Source: Candidatus Zhuqueibacterota bacterium
Lineage (GTDB): Bacteria > Zhuqueibacterota > Zhuqueibacteria > Zhuqueibacterales > Zhuqueibacteraceae
Assembly (NCBI GenBank): GCA_022616415.1
Contig: JAKEEU010000368.1
Coordinates: 1-64,000, forward strand
Direction of reading: 5' to 3'
Length of the DNA: 64,000 nt
Positions 1-9,410 of this stretch are shown here, in pieces. Both the position numbers and the translations under genes were made by a program. A model generated the notes under the pieces. That model did no database searches, was not told the DNA's origin, and saw only the letters and a list, made by a program, of their open reading frames with translations. How positions within the stretch are numbered: position 1 is the first letter of the stretch; every line of letters starts with the position of its first letter.

Positions 1-63
1 CACGCGGTTTTAGTGCTTGTCAACATGGTCGCGGCCTTGCGCTGGCAGCCGCGCGGGGATTAG
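1..63 (+). CDS. C-terminal end of an unidentified plus-strand gene (partial)
   Basis: The frame is open from the window edge to a TAG at 61-63 and gives about 20 residues ending in ALRWQPRGD, with a hydrophobic stretch (VLVLVNMV) before it. A strong hairpin follows at once and gcvP comes in from the other side, which fits a gene end. The piece is too short to assign a family, and it could be chance. Confidence 0.3.
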   Translation, partial: HAVLVLVNMVAALRWQPRGD

Positions 64-89
64 ACTGTCTGAAAACGTCCAAACTCCAG

Positions 90-116
90 CCCCCTTCTCT
101 TAAAAAGAGAAGGGGG
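90..116. terminator. Hairpin between convergent genes
   Basis: A perfect 12-bp inverted repeat (CCCCCTTCTCTT, loop AAA, AAGAGAAGGGGG) lies between the plus-strand gene end at 63 and the gcvP stop at 137. There is no clear T-tract, but the position suits a bidirectional terminator. Confidence 0.55.
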
Positions 117-136
117 AGAACAGGTTAGCTTGACAC

Positions 137-2998
137 CTATGCCATCGGCGGGCAGGCGCAGACCAGATTGCGGTCGCCGTAGGCGTTATCGACGCGGCCC
201 ACGGCCGGCCAGAATTTGCGGGCGCGCACCCACGGCAATGGAAATGCCGCCTTCTCGCGCGAGTACGGCAAATCCCACTTGCCGGCGATCGCCATCTCGG
301 CGGTGTGCGGCGCTTTTTTTAAAACATTCTTGTCGCGATCCGCCGTCCCGGCCTCAATTTCTTCAATCTCCTTTCGAATGGAAATCATCGCCTCGCAAAA
401 ACGATCCAGCTCTTCTTTGGACTCGCTCTCGGTCGGCTCGATCATCAGCGTGCCCGGCACCGGAAACGACACCGTCGGCGCGTGGAAGCCGTAGTCCATC
501 AATCGTTTGGCAATATCTTCCACCTCCACCCCGGCGCTGGTTTTGAAACTGCGCGTGTCGAGAATAAACTCGTGCGCCACGGCGCCTTTCGTTCCTTTAT
601 ATAGAACCGGATAATATTCCGACAGCCGGTGCGCCATGTAATTCGCATTGAGAATCGCGATCTTGGTTGCGTGCGTCAAGCCTGCGCCGCCCATCATCGC
701 GATATACGCCCAGGAAATGACCAAAATATTGGCGCTGCCCCACGGCGCTGCCGCGACCGGGCCGATGCCTTGCTCGCCGCCGGTTGCGATCACCGGGTGC
801 GCCGGCAGGAATTTGGCCAAATGGCTTGCCACGCCAATCGGCCCCATGCCCGGGCCGCCGCCGCCGTGCGGGATGCAGAACGTTTTGTGCAGATTCACGT
901 GGCAGACATCCGCGCCCAGCTCGGCGGGGCGGCACAAGCCAACCTGCGCGTTGAGATTGGCGCCGTCCATATAAACCTGTCCGCCGTTGGCGTGAATGAT
1001 CTCGCAAATCTCTTTGATTGATTCTTCGAAAACGCCGTGCGTCGAAGGATACGTCACCATCAGCGCCGCGAGGCGGTCGCGATGCTGCTCGGCTTTGGCT
1101 TTGAGATCCGCCACGTCAATGTTGCCTTTGTCGTCACATTTGACGACGACGACCTCCATTCCCGCCATGACGGCGCTGGCGGGATTGGTGCCGTGCGCCG
1201 AAGAAGGGATGAGACAAACCTGGCGCTGACCTTCGCCGCGATGCTGGTGATAAGCGCGAATCACCAGCAAGCCGGTGTATTCACCCTGCGCGCCGGCATT
1301 GGGCTGCAGCGAGACCGCGGCGAAGCCGGTGATCTCCGCCAGCCAGGCCGAAAGCTGGCGAAAAATTTCTTGGTATCCTTTCGCTTGCTCGACCGGCGCA
1401 AAGGGGTGCAGCCTGCCCAGCTCCGGCCAGGTGATGGGAAGCATCTCGGCGGTGGCGTTGAGCTTCATCGTACACGAGCCGAGCGGAATCATGCTCATGG
1501 TCAACGAGAGGTCCTTGGCTTCGAGGCTGCGCAAATAGCGGAGCATTTCGGTTTCGGCGTGATATTTATTGAAAACCGGATGCTGCAAATAACTCGAGCG
1601 GCGCTGCATGCGGCCGTCGTAGCCAGGCGCCATTTCCATCGCCAATTTTTCCACGGTGAAATCGAGAGTGCGGCTCAACGCGAAGATTTCGAAGAGCGCC
1701 ATCACATCCTCCGCGCCAACCGTTTCGTCGAGCGCAATCCCCAACGTGCCGTCACCGTAATCGCGAAAATTGATTTGGCGAGCTTCCGCCCTGGCCAGAA
1801 TCGCTTCGCGCGAATAGCTGCCGAGGTCGATACGCAGGGTATCAAAGAAATCGTCGTGGTGCGCGCGATAGCCGAGACGCTTGAGGCCGGCCGCGAGGAT
1901 CTTGGTCATGTTGTGAACACGCTCCGCAATTTTTTTGAGGCCATGCGGGCCATGATAAACCGCGTACATGCCGGCGATGAGGGCGAGCAACACTTGTGCG
2001 GTGCAGATATTCGAGGTCGCCTTTTCGCGGCGAATGTGCTGCTCGCGGGTTTGCAGCGCCATGCGCAGCGCCGGCTTGCCTTGCGCATCCACCGAGACGC
2101 CGATGAGGCGCCCGGGCATTTGGCGTTTGTAGGCATCGCGCGTCGCCAAATAGGCCGCGTGCGGACCGCCATAGCCGAGCGGCACGCCGAAGCGCTGCGT
2201 GCTGCCGACCGCGGCATCGGCGCCAAATTCACCCGGCGGGGTCAACAGCGCCAGGCTCAACAAATCGGCGGCGACGGCAACGAGCGCGCCGGCTTCGTGC
2301 GCGGCCTGGCAGAAATCGCGATAGTCTTCAACCGCGCCGCCGGTGGTGGGATATTGCAGCAACGCGCCAAACACGTTTTCGGAAAATTTAAAGTCGCGAT
2401 AATCACCGACGATGATGTCGATGTCGTGCGCTTGGGCGCGGGTTTTCACCACTTCGATGTTCTGCGGATGGCACGCCGCGGAGACGAAAAACGCGGCGCG
2501 CCTGGTGATTTGTTTGGCGCGATGAAACATGGCCATGGCCTCGGCCGCTGCCGTCGCTTCGTCGAGCAGCGAAGCGTTGGCGATCGCGAAGCCGGTCAAA
2601 TCCATCACCATGGTTTGAAAATCGAGCAGCGCTTCCAGCCGGCCTTGCGCGATTTCTGCTTGATAGGGCGTGTACTGCGTGTACCAGCCGGGATTTTCGA
2701 GAACGTTGCGCTGAATCACCGGCGGGGTGATGGTGTCGTAATATCCCATGCCGATGTACGAACGATAGATTTTATTTTTCGCGGCGATTTGCCGCAATTC
2801 TGCCAACAATTCATACTCGCTCATCGCCACGCCGAGATCGAGGGCGCGCCGGATGCGAATGCTGTCTGGCACTACGGATTCTATGAACGCCTCCAAAGAT
2901 GGCGCCTGCAGCGTCTGCAGCATGTGTTCAACTTCGCTGTCGTCGGGTCCAATATGACGTCGTGCAAACGTGTCCGTGCGAGAAAGATTAATGGGCAT
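137..2998 (-). CDS. gcvP: Glycine dehydrogenase (aminomethyl-transferring), P protein
   Basis: This is the PLP-dependent P protein of the glycine cleavage system. It decarboxylates glycine and passes the aminomethyl group to lipoyl-GcvH. The protein has 953 residues, the usual length of the single-chain form. The N-terminal half carries the family start (RRHIGP) and IGMGYYDT. The C-terminal half has the PLP-lysine region NLHKTFCIPHGGGGPGMGP. I chose the ATG at 2998 because GAGGAG lies 8 nt upstream; a GTG three codons earlier is possible. gcvH lies just upstream on the same strand and the two are probably co-expressed. gcvT is not in the window. Confidence 0.97.
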   Translation of the reverse strand: MPINLSRTDTFARRHIGPDDSEVEHMLQTLQAPSLEAFIESVVPDSIRIRRALDLGVAMSEYELLAELRQIAAKNKIYRSYIGMGYYDTITPPVIQRNVLENPGWYTQYTPYQAEIAQGRLEALLDFQTMVMDLTGFAIANASLLDEATAAAEAMAMFHRAKQITRRAAFFVSAACHPQNIEVVKTRAQAHDIDIIVGDYRDFKFSENVFGALLQYPTTGGAVEDYRDFCQAAHEAGALVAVAADLLSLALLTPPGEFGADAAVGSTQRFGVPLGYGGPHAAYLATRDAYKRQMPGRLIGVSVDAQGKPALRMALQTREQHIRREKATSNICTAQVLLALIAGMYAVYHGPHGLKKIAERVHNMTKILAAGLKRLGYRAHHDDFFDTLRIDLGSYSREAILARAEARQINFRDYGDGTLGIALDETVGAEDVMALFEIFALSRTLDFTVEKLAMEMAPGYDGRMQRRSSYLQHPVFNKYHAETEMLRYLRSLEAKDLSLTMSMIPLGSCTMKLNATAEMLPITWPELGRLHPFAPVEQAKGYQEIFRQLSAWLAEITGFAAVSLQPNAGAQGEYTGLLVIRAYHQHRGEGQRQVCLIPSSAHGTNPASAVMAGMEVVVVKCDDKGNIDVADLKAKAEQHRDRLAALMVTYPSTHGVFEESIKEICEIIHANGGQVYMDGANLNAQVGLCRPAELGADVCHVNLHKTFCIPHGGGGPGMGPIGVASHLAKFLPAHPVIATGGEQGIGPVAAAPWGSANILVISWAYIAMMGGAGLTHATKIAILNANYMAHRLSEYYPVLYKGTKGAVAHEFILDTRSFKTSAGVEVEDIAKRLMDYGFHAPTVSFPVPGTLMIEPTESESKEELDRFCEAMISIRKEIEEIEAGTADRDKNVLKKAPHTAEMAIAGKWDLPYSREKAAFPLPWVRARKFWPAVGRVDNAYGDRNLVCACPPMA

Positions 2999-3100
2999 GC
3001 CATCCACTCCTCAAATATCATGATAAAGTTTATCAGCTATACAAAAACCAAATCCCGCCCTTCCACATTTTTTAAACTGGGAAAGGCGGGACGCTTCCAA

Positions 3101-3130
3101 TTGCCCCAAATGATTTCGTCATAATTTTTT
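3101..3130 (+). repeat. Inverted repeat flanking gcvH, right-hand copy of a pair
   Basis: This 30-nt sequence, starting TTGCCCCAAATGATTTCGTC, recurs in opposite orientation at 3570-3599 with 27 of 30 positions identical. The copies lie upstream of gcvP and of gcvH respectively, so they could be shared operator sites or the ends of a small mobile or invertible segment. Confidence 0.6.
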
Positions 3131-3155
3131 TGCTTTAAAAGCAAAGATTGTATTT

Positions 3156-3533
3156 TTAAGGCAATAGTTTTTGATACGCCGCGGCGGGCAGAAGATTTTT
3201 GGCCTCGTCTTTATTCGATACCTTGATTTTGACGAGCCAGCCTTCGCCGTAACAATCCTGATTGATCAGCTCGGCGTGATCGGCTAGCTTGGCGTTGACC
3301 TCGACCACGGCGCCGCCCAACGGGGCAAACAAATCCGACACCGTCTTGACTGCTTCGATCGTGCCAAACGATTGCATTTGTGCGATGGCGGAACCAACCG
3401 CGGGAAGCTCGACGAAAACGATATCGCCCAGCTCGCCTTGTGCATATTCGGTGATGCCGATAGTCGCGACGTCACCTTCGATGCGCACCCACTCGTGCTC
3501 TTTCGTGTACAGCAAATCAGCCGGAAAATTCAT
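3156..3533 (-). CDS. gcvH: Glycine cleavage system H protein
   Basis: This is the lipoyl carrier that shuttles the aminomethyl group between the P, T and L proteins. It has 125 residues, the normal length. Family hallmarks are HEWVRIEGDVATIGITEYAQ at the N-terminus and the lipoyl-lysine segment FGTIEAVKTVSDL, where the K after EAV is the lipoylated residue. The ATG has GAGGA 6-7 nt upstream. The gene sits immediately upstream of gcvP on the same strand, and imperfect inverted repeats bracket it. I saw no glycine-riboswitch fold in the short leader. Confidence 0.97.
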   Translation of the reverse strand: MNFPADLLYTKEHEWVRIEGDVATIGITEYAQGELGDIVFVELPAVGSAIAQMQSFGTIEAVKTVSDLFAPLGGAVVEVNAKLADHAELINQDCYGEGWLVKIKVSNKDEAKNLLPAAAYQKLLP

Positions 3534-3569
3534 GCGCCATCCTCATTGACAAGTTTAATTTTTACTCGG

Positions 3570-3599
3570 AAAAAATCATGACAAAATGATTTGGGGCAA
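3570..3599 (-). repeat. Inverted repeat flanking gcvH, left-hand copy of a pair
   Basis: This is the reverse-strand copy (27/30 identical) of the element at 3101-3130. It lies 37 nt upstream of the gcvH start codon. Confidence 0.6.
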
Positions 3600-3638
3600 A
3601 ACTATTAAAAGCTTCCTTTAAGTTCAATCAATTGTTTT

Positions 3639-3656
3639 GCCCTACGGGCGTAGCCT
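3639..3656. repeat. Short palindromic dispersed repeat (CTACGGGCGTAG type)
   Basis: The small palindrome CTACG-GG-CGTAG has flanking GCC and CC. Similar elements recur at 28979, 48465, 53971 and 54071, some inside kinase sequence. Confidence 0.5.
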
Positions 3657-3660
3657 AAAT

Positions 3661-3698
3661 GGTTTTGCTTTTTGCTCCTTGCCTTTTGCCTTCCTCAC
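3661..3698 (-). repeat. Degenerate heptamer repeat at the accC stop
   Basis: Read on the minus strand, GCAAAAG, GCAAGGA, GCAAAAA and GCAAAAC follow one another with a 7-nt period directly after the accC stop codon. Similar 7-nt arrays lie at the ends of other minus-strand genes in the window. Confidence 0.55.
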
Positions 3699-5065
3699 GC
3701 CGCCAAGCCGAACTGCGTTTCAGTTTTGAGCCGCTTGAAAAAATTCTCGACGTACTTGGTGTCGAAATTGCCGGATTGAAAATCGTGGTCGGCCATCACT
3801 TTCTGATGAAACGGTATCGTCGTGTGCACGCCTTCGATGATGAACTCGTCCAGCGCGCGCTCCATGCGCTCGATCGCTTCCGCGCGGGTTTTGCCGTAGG
3901 CAATCAGCTTGGCGATGAGAGAATCATAAAACGGCGGAATTTTGTAGCCGGCGTAAGCGTGCGTATCGACGCGAATGCCGATGCCGCCCGGCACGTGAAA
4001 AGACCTGATCGTTCCCGGCGACGGGCGAAACTCATTAGCCGGATCTTCGGCATTGATGCGGCACTCGATGGCGTGGCCGCGCATTTTAAAATTCGGATTG
4101 ATGTGATCGAGCCGCTCGCCGCGCGCCACGCGAATTTGCTCCTTCACCAAATCCAGGCCGTAAACCGATTCCGTCACCGGATGCTCGACCTGGATGCGCG
4201 TGTTCATCTCCATGAAATAAAAATCGCCGTCCTGATAAAGAAACTCAATGGTGCCGGCATTGACGTAGTTGACGCTCTTGGCGCCGGCCACCGCCGCCGC
4301 GCACATGCGCTGCCGAATCGCCGGCGTGATCACCGGCGACGGCGACTCTTCGACGAGCTTTTGGTGCTTGCGCTGAATCGAGCATTCACGCTCGCCCAAC
4401 GCGAAGACGTTGCCGTGCACGTCGCCGATCAGTTGCACTTCGACGTGGCGCGGATGCTCGAAGTATTTTTCCATATAAACGGCAGGATTACCGAACGCCG
4501 CTTCCGCTTCGACCTGCGCTTGTCTGAAGGAATTTTCCAGTTCACTCTCTTCACGCACGGCGCGCATGCCGCGGCCGCCGCCGCCCGCGGTCGCCTTGAT
4601 GATGATCGGATAACCCAGCTCGACCGCCATCGCCGCCGCGGCCTTTACGTCATGCAACAACCCCTCGCTGCCGGGAATCGTCGGCACACCGGCCCGGCGC
4701 ATCGTTTCTTTGGCGAGCGATTTGTCGCCCATGGCGGTGATCATCTCCGGCGAGGGGCCGATAAACTTGAGGTTGCACGAGGCGCAAATTTCCGCAAAAT
4801 GCGCATTCTCAGCGAGAAAACCGTAACCGGGGTGAATGGCCTCGGCGTTGGTCACTTCCGCGGCGCTGATAATGCGCGGGATATTTAAATAGCTTTCCCG
4901 GCTCGGACCCGGGCCGATGCAAACGGCTTCGTCGGCAAACCGCACGTGCAGAGAATCGGCATCCGCTTCCGAATAAACCGCCACGGTTTTGATGCCCAGC
5001 TCTTTGCAAGCGCGAATGATGCGCAGGGCAATCTCACCACGGTTGGCGATCAGAATTTTTTTCAA
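3695..5065 (-). CDS. accC: Acetyl-CoA carboxylase, biotin carboxylase subunit
   Basis: This enzyme carboxylates the biotin carried by AccB, the first half-reaction of malonyl-CoA synthesis. The 456-residue protein has the full set of domains. The N-terminal fold starts KKILIANRGEIALRI, the ATP-grasp glycine loop is KATAGGGGRGMRAVR, and the catalytic segment is FLYQDGDFYFMEMNTRIQVE. The C-terminal lid ends normally. The start is a TTG at 5065, preceded by AGGA; no nearby ATG fits the family start. accB lies 89 bp upstream in the same orientation, so the two form the usual accBC pair. Confidence 0.97.
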   Translation of the reverse strand: MKKILIANRGEIALRIIRACKELGIKTVAVYSEADADSLHVRFADEAVCIGPGPSRESYLNIPRIISAAEVTNAEAIHPGYGFLAENAHFAEICASCNLKFIGPSPEMITAMGDKSLAKETMRRAGVPTIPGSEGLLHDVKAAAAMAVELGYPIIIKATAGGGGRGMRAVREESELENSFRQAQVEAEAAFGNPAVYMEKYFEHPRHVEVQLIGDVHGNVFALGERECSIQRKHQKLVEESPSPVITPAIRQRMCAAAVAGAKSVNYVNAGTIEFLYQDGDFYFMEMNTRIQVEHPVTESVYGLDLVKEQIRVARGERLDHINPNFKMRGHAIECRINAEDPANEFRPSPGTIRSFHVPGGIGIRVDTHAYAGYKIPPFYDSLIAKLIAYGKTRAEAIERMERALDEFIIEGVHTTIPFHQKVMADHDFQSGNFDTKYVENFFKRLKTETQFGLAA

Positions 5066-5154
5066 ATTGTCCTGGCTTTATCTTGAGTCTGCATCAAAAA
5101 CGATTTTCCTCATGAGGTGTTTAATGCAATATCCTGCGGACGTCGCCGGAATTT

Positions 5155-5637
5155 TCACGTCTTCTCAACTTGAAAGAGCGGCTGATTGTATTCCACCGGT
5201 TGCGTATTTTCAACTAAAATCTCGACAATCCGGCATGGAAAATCCGCTTCGATCTCGTTCATCAGCTTCATCGCTTCGATGATGCACAACACCTGCCCTT
5301 TGCTGACTGTAGTTCCAACCTGAACATACGGATCGGCATCCGGAGCCGGCGCCCGATAAAACGTGCCGACCATCGGCGATTTGATTTCGACGAGATTTTT
5401 CGCCGGAGCAGCGGCGGGTTGCGGCGGTTCCACAGCCGGAGCGGGAGGAATAGCCGGCATCGGCACGCCGGCCGGTGCAGCCGGAATTTGCACGTGCGTC
5501 AACGGATACGGCGCTTGGTGGGAATTGCCCGGATATTTCGAGATTTTGACCTTGCGTCCCCAACGGGAGACTTCCAGGTCGGCAATATTGCTTTCTTCGA
5601 CGATCTTGATCAATCGCCGGATTTCTTCTTCTTTCAT
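5155..5637 (-). CDS. accB: Acetyl-CoA carboxylase, biotin carboxyl carrier protein
   Basis: This 160-residue carrier holds the biotin used by AccC and the carboxyltransferase. The N-terminal helix starts MKEEEIRRLIKIVEES. A Pro/Ala-rich linker follows, and then a biotinyl domain with the motif EAMKLMNEI, where K is the biotinylated lysine. The ATG at 5637 has AGGAGG 7 nt upstream; an upstream in-frame extension has no such signal. It is the first gene of the accBC pair. Confidence 0.96.
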   Translation of the reverse strand: MKEEEIRRLIKIVEESNIADLEVSRWGRKVKISKYPGNSHQAPYPLTHVQIPAAPAGVPMPAIPPAPAVEPPQPAAAPAKNLVEIKSPMVGTFYRAPAPDADPYVQVGTTVSKGQVLCIIEAMKLMNEIEADFPCRIVEILVENTQPVEYNQPLFQVEKT

Positions 5638-5779
5638 GCCTCTTCCTCCTGCCCCGGAAAGAAACTGACTTCGCGAATTAGCGCCAAACGGCGATTTTAA
5701 TCTTAAACACGTCAATATAAATGATAATCGTTAAAAAGTCAACTGCAATTTCTTCAAAAAATCAAGAATGGCGCTTCTT

Positions 5780-6748
5780 TTATTTATTCAAATCTTCACC
5801 TACCGACAGCGCCGTCGCTTCGTAAAGCGCCATTTGCCCGCCAAAGAACGTCAAGCGCGTGACCAGCTTGACGACGAGAAAAATCTGCCCGACTGCAAAT
5901 GCCGCAATAACGCCTAGCGCGCTCGCCTGATTGGCACCGGGAGCGATCAAGGCATAAAGGCCGAGAAACGCCAATGCGGCTATTCCCAAGGCGAGGTAAA
6001 GTCCGAAAGTCTTGGCGAGATGCGAAGAAATAAACCGAAAGCCGTGCCCGGCCGCGGCGAGCATGTTGCGTCGATCGTGCAAAACCGTGGAGATTTTCGC
6101 ATAATCAAACGCCATATTCACCACGGCCAACAACAAGATGACGATCACATACGCACCGGCGGTCAAAAAGAATACGGTGCGCTCCACCGTCGTATTGCGA
6201 GCGGCGCTGGCAATGGCCGAGAACAAGCTCGGCGAAATCAGCGCCAGCACGACAAAATAGAAAACCCAGGAGAAAACCATCAAGAGCAGAAAGCGCAGGA
6301 AGTAGCGGCCGCTGGCGCTAAAGAAACGCTCCGCCGTCAAATTTTCTTGCGCGTGCGCAAAACGATCGAGAATACCGCCTAAAAGAAACGTCCAGAGCAC
6401 CATATAGCCGATGCCGAGTCCAACGATTCCGGTGTAGCCGCCGAAGAGACTGCCATTGAGCCACGCCTCCAAATTGCCGAGAAAAGGGCCGACGCCAATG
6501 ACGGCTGGCGAGAAAGTTTTTCCCAAATCATTCGCCGCGCCGGCGAACTCTTCGTACCAATCGATGTCGAAACCGGCGCGCAGCTTCCCGTGTACCAAAC
6601 TCGCGCCGATGGCAGACTCGATTTGATCGGACATGACCAGGGTTAGTGGAATGGCCATCGCAAAGTTGATCAGCCAAAGCCACGCGATGAGCATTGGGCT
6701 GGCGCCGACGCGGCGCAGGCCGTCGCGAATTGCGGAGAATATAGTCAT
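5780..6748 (-). CDS. Polytopic membrane protein of unknown function
   Basis: The 322-residue protein shows one hydrophobic segment near residues 20-40 and about five more between residues 115 and 305 (for example YMVLWTFLLGGIL and FLLLMVFSWVFYFVVLALI). A large, probably extracytoplasmic loop lies at residues 45-110. I do not recognise a catalytic motif. The start at 6748 has GAGAGGTAGG upstream. It follows an M1 peptidase on the same strand, separated by a repeat element, so co-transcription is uncertain. Confidence 0.8.
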   Translation of the reverse strand: MTIFSAIRDGLRRVGASPMLIAWLWLINFAMAIPLTLVMSDQIESAIGASLVHGKLRAGFDIDWYEEFAGAANDLGKTFSPAVIGVGPFLGNLEAWLNGSLFGGYTGIVGLGIGYMVLWTFLLGGILDRFAHAQENLTAERFFSASGRYFLRFLLLMVFSWVFYFVVLALISPSLFSAIASAARNTTVERTVFFLTAGAYVIVILLLAVVNMAFDYAKISTVLHDRRNMLAAAGHGFRFISSHLAKTFGLYLALGIAALAFLGLYALIAPGANQASALGVIAAFAVGQIFLVVKLVTRLTFFGGQMALYEATALSVGEDLNK

Positions 6749-6781
6749 TTTCCTACCTCTCAGAAATAAATCGAGATGACA

Positions 6782-6872
6782 AATTATGCCACGCGGATCA
6801 AAAACCCACACGGACAAAGCATTGAGAAAAAAATCCGCGAAAACCCGTGTAATCCGCGTCATCCGTATTCAA
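6782..6872. repeat. Intergenic partial-palindrome repeat (ATCCGCG / CACACGG type)
   Basis: The block contains CGCGGATCAAAAACCCACACGG and, further on, CCGTGTAATCCGCG, which are partly inverted copies. A related block with CACGAATCAAAAACGCACACGG occurs at 12658-12725. Word-like repeats of this kind are widespread in intergenic DNA of FCB bacteria. I see no coding signal here. Confidence 0.5.
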
Positions 6873-6882
6873 AAAATTTTTC

Positions 6883-8952
6883 TCACACAAAAAAAGTAAA
6901 AGTTGCCAATAAATCCTGCAACCAGATCATCCACTTCGAAGCCCATTTGCCCGCCGGCCAAGCCGCGGCCGGCTTCAGCCGCTTGCTGTTGTTGGTGTAA
7001 TTGATATCGAGAACCAATGTGCGGTCGGGATCGACAGCGGCGTATTTCAGCCGCGCCGGTTTCTGGTAAGCAAAAAGCTTCCAGCGATCCTTGCCGTCCC
7101 AATTTTCACGCACGGTGTCGCCGTTGGCAAAAACCATGAGCACGTCAACTGGAAAAATCGCGCCGCCGTTTCGGCGCACAACGACCTGCGTGCGATAAAG
7201 CTTCCCGTCGCCGTTATTGGCGTTGCCATTGGTCGCGGCTTTTTGCTCGCCGGTGAAGCTGACTTTTCCATCAACATCGATGAAGCCTTCCGGAACAGCG
7301 GGAATGCTCGAAACCGATTGCACCGCGTAGTCAAACACCTCGGAGCCGCGATGCACTTGATCGAAGAACCAAGTCATGTCCCTTCCGGTCACTTCATTGA
7401 CAACGGCGAAGAAATCATCCGGAACCGGATGCTTGAATTTGTAGCGCTCGAAGAAAGTGGACATGATCTTCTGCAGCGTCTCCCAGCCGAGATAGCGCTC
7501 GAGCGTGCCCAGCCACAGCGCGGTTTTATCATACGTAATGCGCGCGCCCGTCGCCGGAAAATAATGATACGTCGGCTTCGCTTGCGCGTCCGAGGTGGCG
7601 ACCGGACGATAGCCCTGCAAGCGATTGCCGTACGTCATGCGCGGCAGTTTCACGTCATCGAATTTAAGCGGAAAGAAGCCGCGGAAGTAGCGTCGCACCC
7701 ACGAGCTTTCCCCGAACGCCGCTTCCATCGTGCGCGCCGTTGAAAACGTGTTGAAGCCTTCGTCCAGCCACGCGTGCTCGAACTCGTTGTTGCCGACGAT
7801 GCCGTACCAGAATTGATGGCCGCACTCGTGAACCGTCACGCCTTCGGGTGAGCCGCCGCCAAAGGGATTCAACCAGCGCGAGCCACAGGTGAAAAGGGTG
7901 GGATACTCCATGCCGCCGCTGCCGCTTTCATAAGCCGGATCGACGACAGTGATGTGGCCATACGGATAAGCGCCGTACCACGTGCCGTAATACTGCAACG
8001 CCGCCGCGGTCGCCGCAAAATGGCGCTCGGTTTGGCCAAGATGTTCCGGCTGCATCAAGAGCCGCATATCCACCGCTGGCAATCCAGCATACTCAAAACG
8101 CTTTTCGCGCACCACGTAATCCGGGCTTGTCGTCCACGCGAAATCGTGTACATCCGTCTGCACGTGGCGATGTGTTGAAGTGCCGTCGGGATTGTCGATC
8201 TTCTCCACCAACCGTCCGGTCGCGCCAACGACGTAATTGGAAGGCAGGGTGATCTTCACGTCATACACGCCGTAATCGGAGAAGAACTCCGTGCCGGCGT
8301 GGAACTGATGGCAATTCCACGCGCCGCCGTTTTCATACACGCCGAGCTTGGGAAACCATTGCGCGATGAAAAAATAGTTGCCGCGATAACCGGTGCGCGC
8401 AAACGTACGGGGAATTTTGCTCGTGAAAGCCAGCTCAACTTGGATGGACTCGCCGGGCGCCACCGTGTGGGGAAGCGTGACGACCATCACCGTTTGATCG
8501 TCGGGATTGCCGTCATCCGGCGCCGCGAAGCGTTTTGTGGAGGTAAGGTCAATTTCATCAAAATTTTCTTGACTTCGGACTGTTTCGACTTCGGACTTTG
8601 GACTCGACAAAATTTTGACCAAGTTCACATTCACATAGCCCCAATCTTCTTCGCGAATGTCACGCCGCGCACCGCGCGCTAACGAGCCGCCGGCGAGTGT
8701 GCGCTCGAGCAGCCACGTGCTGCGTGTGTTCTTCCAAGCATTGTAGTAGAGATGAAACCGCAGCTCGTTGGTGGGTTGATCGCGGTCATTGCGCCACGTG
8801 ATGATCTCGCGGCCTGCCAGCGTCTTCGCCTGCGGATCGAGCTTGACCTCGATGGTGTAATTGGTATTGCGCGGACTGAGCCGGGTTTGCGCCAGCGCGA
8901 GTGCGCTTGCGGCCAGCATCACAGTGATGAAACACAGCCGAGAGTTGTTCAT
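6883..8952 (-). CDS. Secreted M1-family zinc aminopeptidase-like protein
   Basis: The protein has 689 residues and an N-terminal signal peptide (MNNSRLCFITVMLAASALALA). The zinc-binding signature is complete: HECGH, then 18 residues, then the glutamate in WLDEGFNTF. The substrate-binding motif is GGMEYP, a variant of the usual GxMEN, seen in the large bacterial M1-like group. A catalytic Tyr is likely in the YDKTALWL region. GAGGAGG precedes the ATG at 8952. It probably acts in the periplasm or at the cell surface on peptides. The closing segment is hydrophobic (DLLATFTFFV). Confidence 0.9.
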   Translation of the reverse strand: MNNSRLCFITVMLAASALALAQTRLSPRNTNYTIEVKLDPQAKTLAGREIITWRNDRDQPTNELRFHLYYNAWKNTRSTWLLERTLAGGSLARGARRDIREEDWGYVNVNLVKILSSPKSEVETVRSQENFDEIDLTSTKRFAAPDDGNPDDQTVMVVTLPHTVAPGESIQVELAFTSKIPRTFARTGYRGNYFFIAQWFPKLGVYENGGAWNCHQFHAGTEFFSDYGVYDVKITLPSNYVVGATGRLVEKIDNPDGTSTHRHVQTDVHDFAWTTSPDYVVREKRFEYAGLPAVDMRLLMQPEHLGQTERHFAATAAALQYYGTWYGAYPYGHITVVDPAYESGSGGMEYPTLFTCGSRWLNPFGGGSPEGVTVHECGHQFWYGIVGNNEFEHAWLDEGFNTFSTARTMEAAFGESSWVRRYFRGFFPLKFDDVKLPRMTYGNRLQGYRPVATSDAQAKPTYHYFPATGARITYDKTALWLGTLERYLGWETLQKIMSTFFERYKFKHPVPDDFFAVVNEVTGRDMTWFFDQVHRGSEVFDYAVQSVSSIPAVPEGFIDVDGKVSFTGEQKAATNGNANNGDGKLYRTQVVVRRNGGAIFPVDVLMVFANGDTVRENWDGKDRWKLFAYQKPARLKYAAVDPDRTLVLDINYTNNSKRLKPAAAWPAGKWASKWMIWLQDLLATFTFFV

Positions 8953-9410
8953 AGCCTCCTCCTCACAAAAGTGGAACCGCCTCACAGTTGACCTAACCTC
9001 CGAGCGCTTTTTAACCAGACACCCGGACGGCTATATTATACTACTAAAAAGAAGGCAGCGCAAGAGAAAATGTTTATCAGCCATTCTCAGGTGTAAGAAT
9101 TTTTCCTGGTGTTTTTCTAAAAAATAAGAAACCATTCTTTCAATTGTTACTTTCGGTTTATCATAACCGATTGAAAATTCATCAACGACTTACGGAAAAG
9201 CCCATGGCATCTTTTTTGATGCCACAACAAGGCGCAACTAAGGGCTTCTGCTTATGGTCACGGAAAGTTGAAAAAGCAGAGTTGTGGAGTGGGGCGGGGG
9301 CCTCATCTCATCTCTTCGTCGCGGTGGTAGAATAAAGACGTATTGAGCGTTTTTGCTTGAGGGAATTGTTTTTCTCAACAAAGGCAAGAACCATTTTGCG
9401 CCTTGCCAGG
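8953..9410. other. Divergent intergenic region
   Basis: About 450 bp separate two divergent genes. I see AT-rich promoter-like stretches near 9030-9050 and a small hairpin at 9204-9223 (TGGCATC, six T, GATGCCA). There is no convincing gene. Confidence 0.4.

Noticed and set aside
1037..3124. Long open frame of about 695 codons on the plus strand
   Set aside because: It lies antisense to gcvP, has no recognisable domain and is a mirror of the strong codon bias of gcvP.
3008..3740. Glycine riboswitch for gcvH/gcvP
   Set aside because: The leaders are short and I see neither the tandem aptamer pattern nor its conserved core; only the inverted repeats are present.
3659..4888. 409-codon plus-strand open frame
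   Set aside because: Antisense shadow of accC; Arg/His-rich with no family resemblance.
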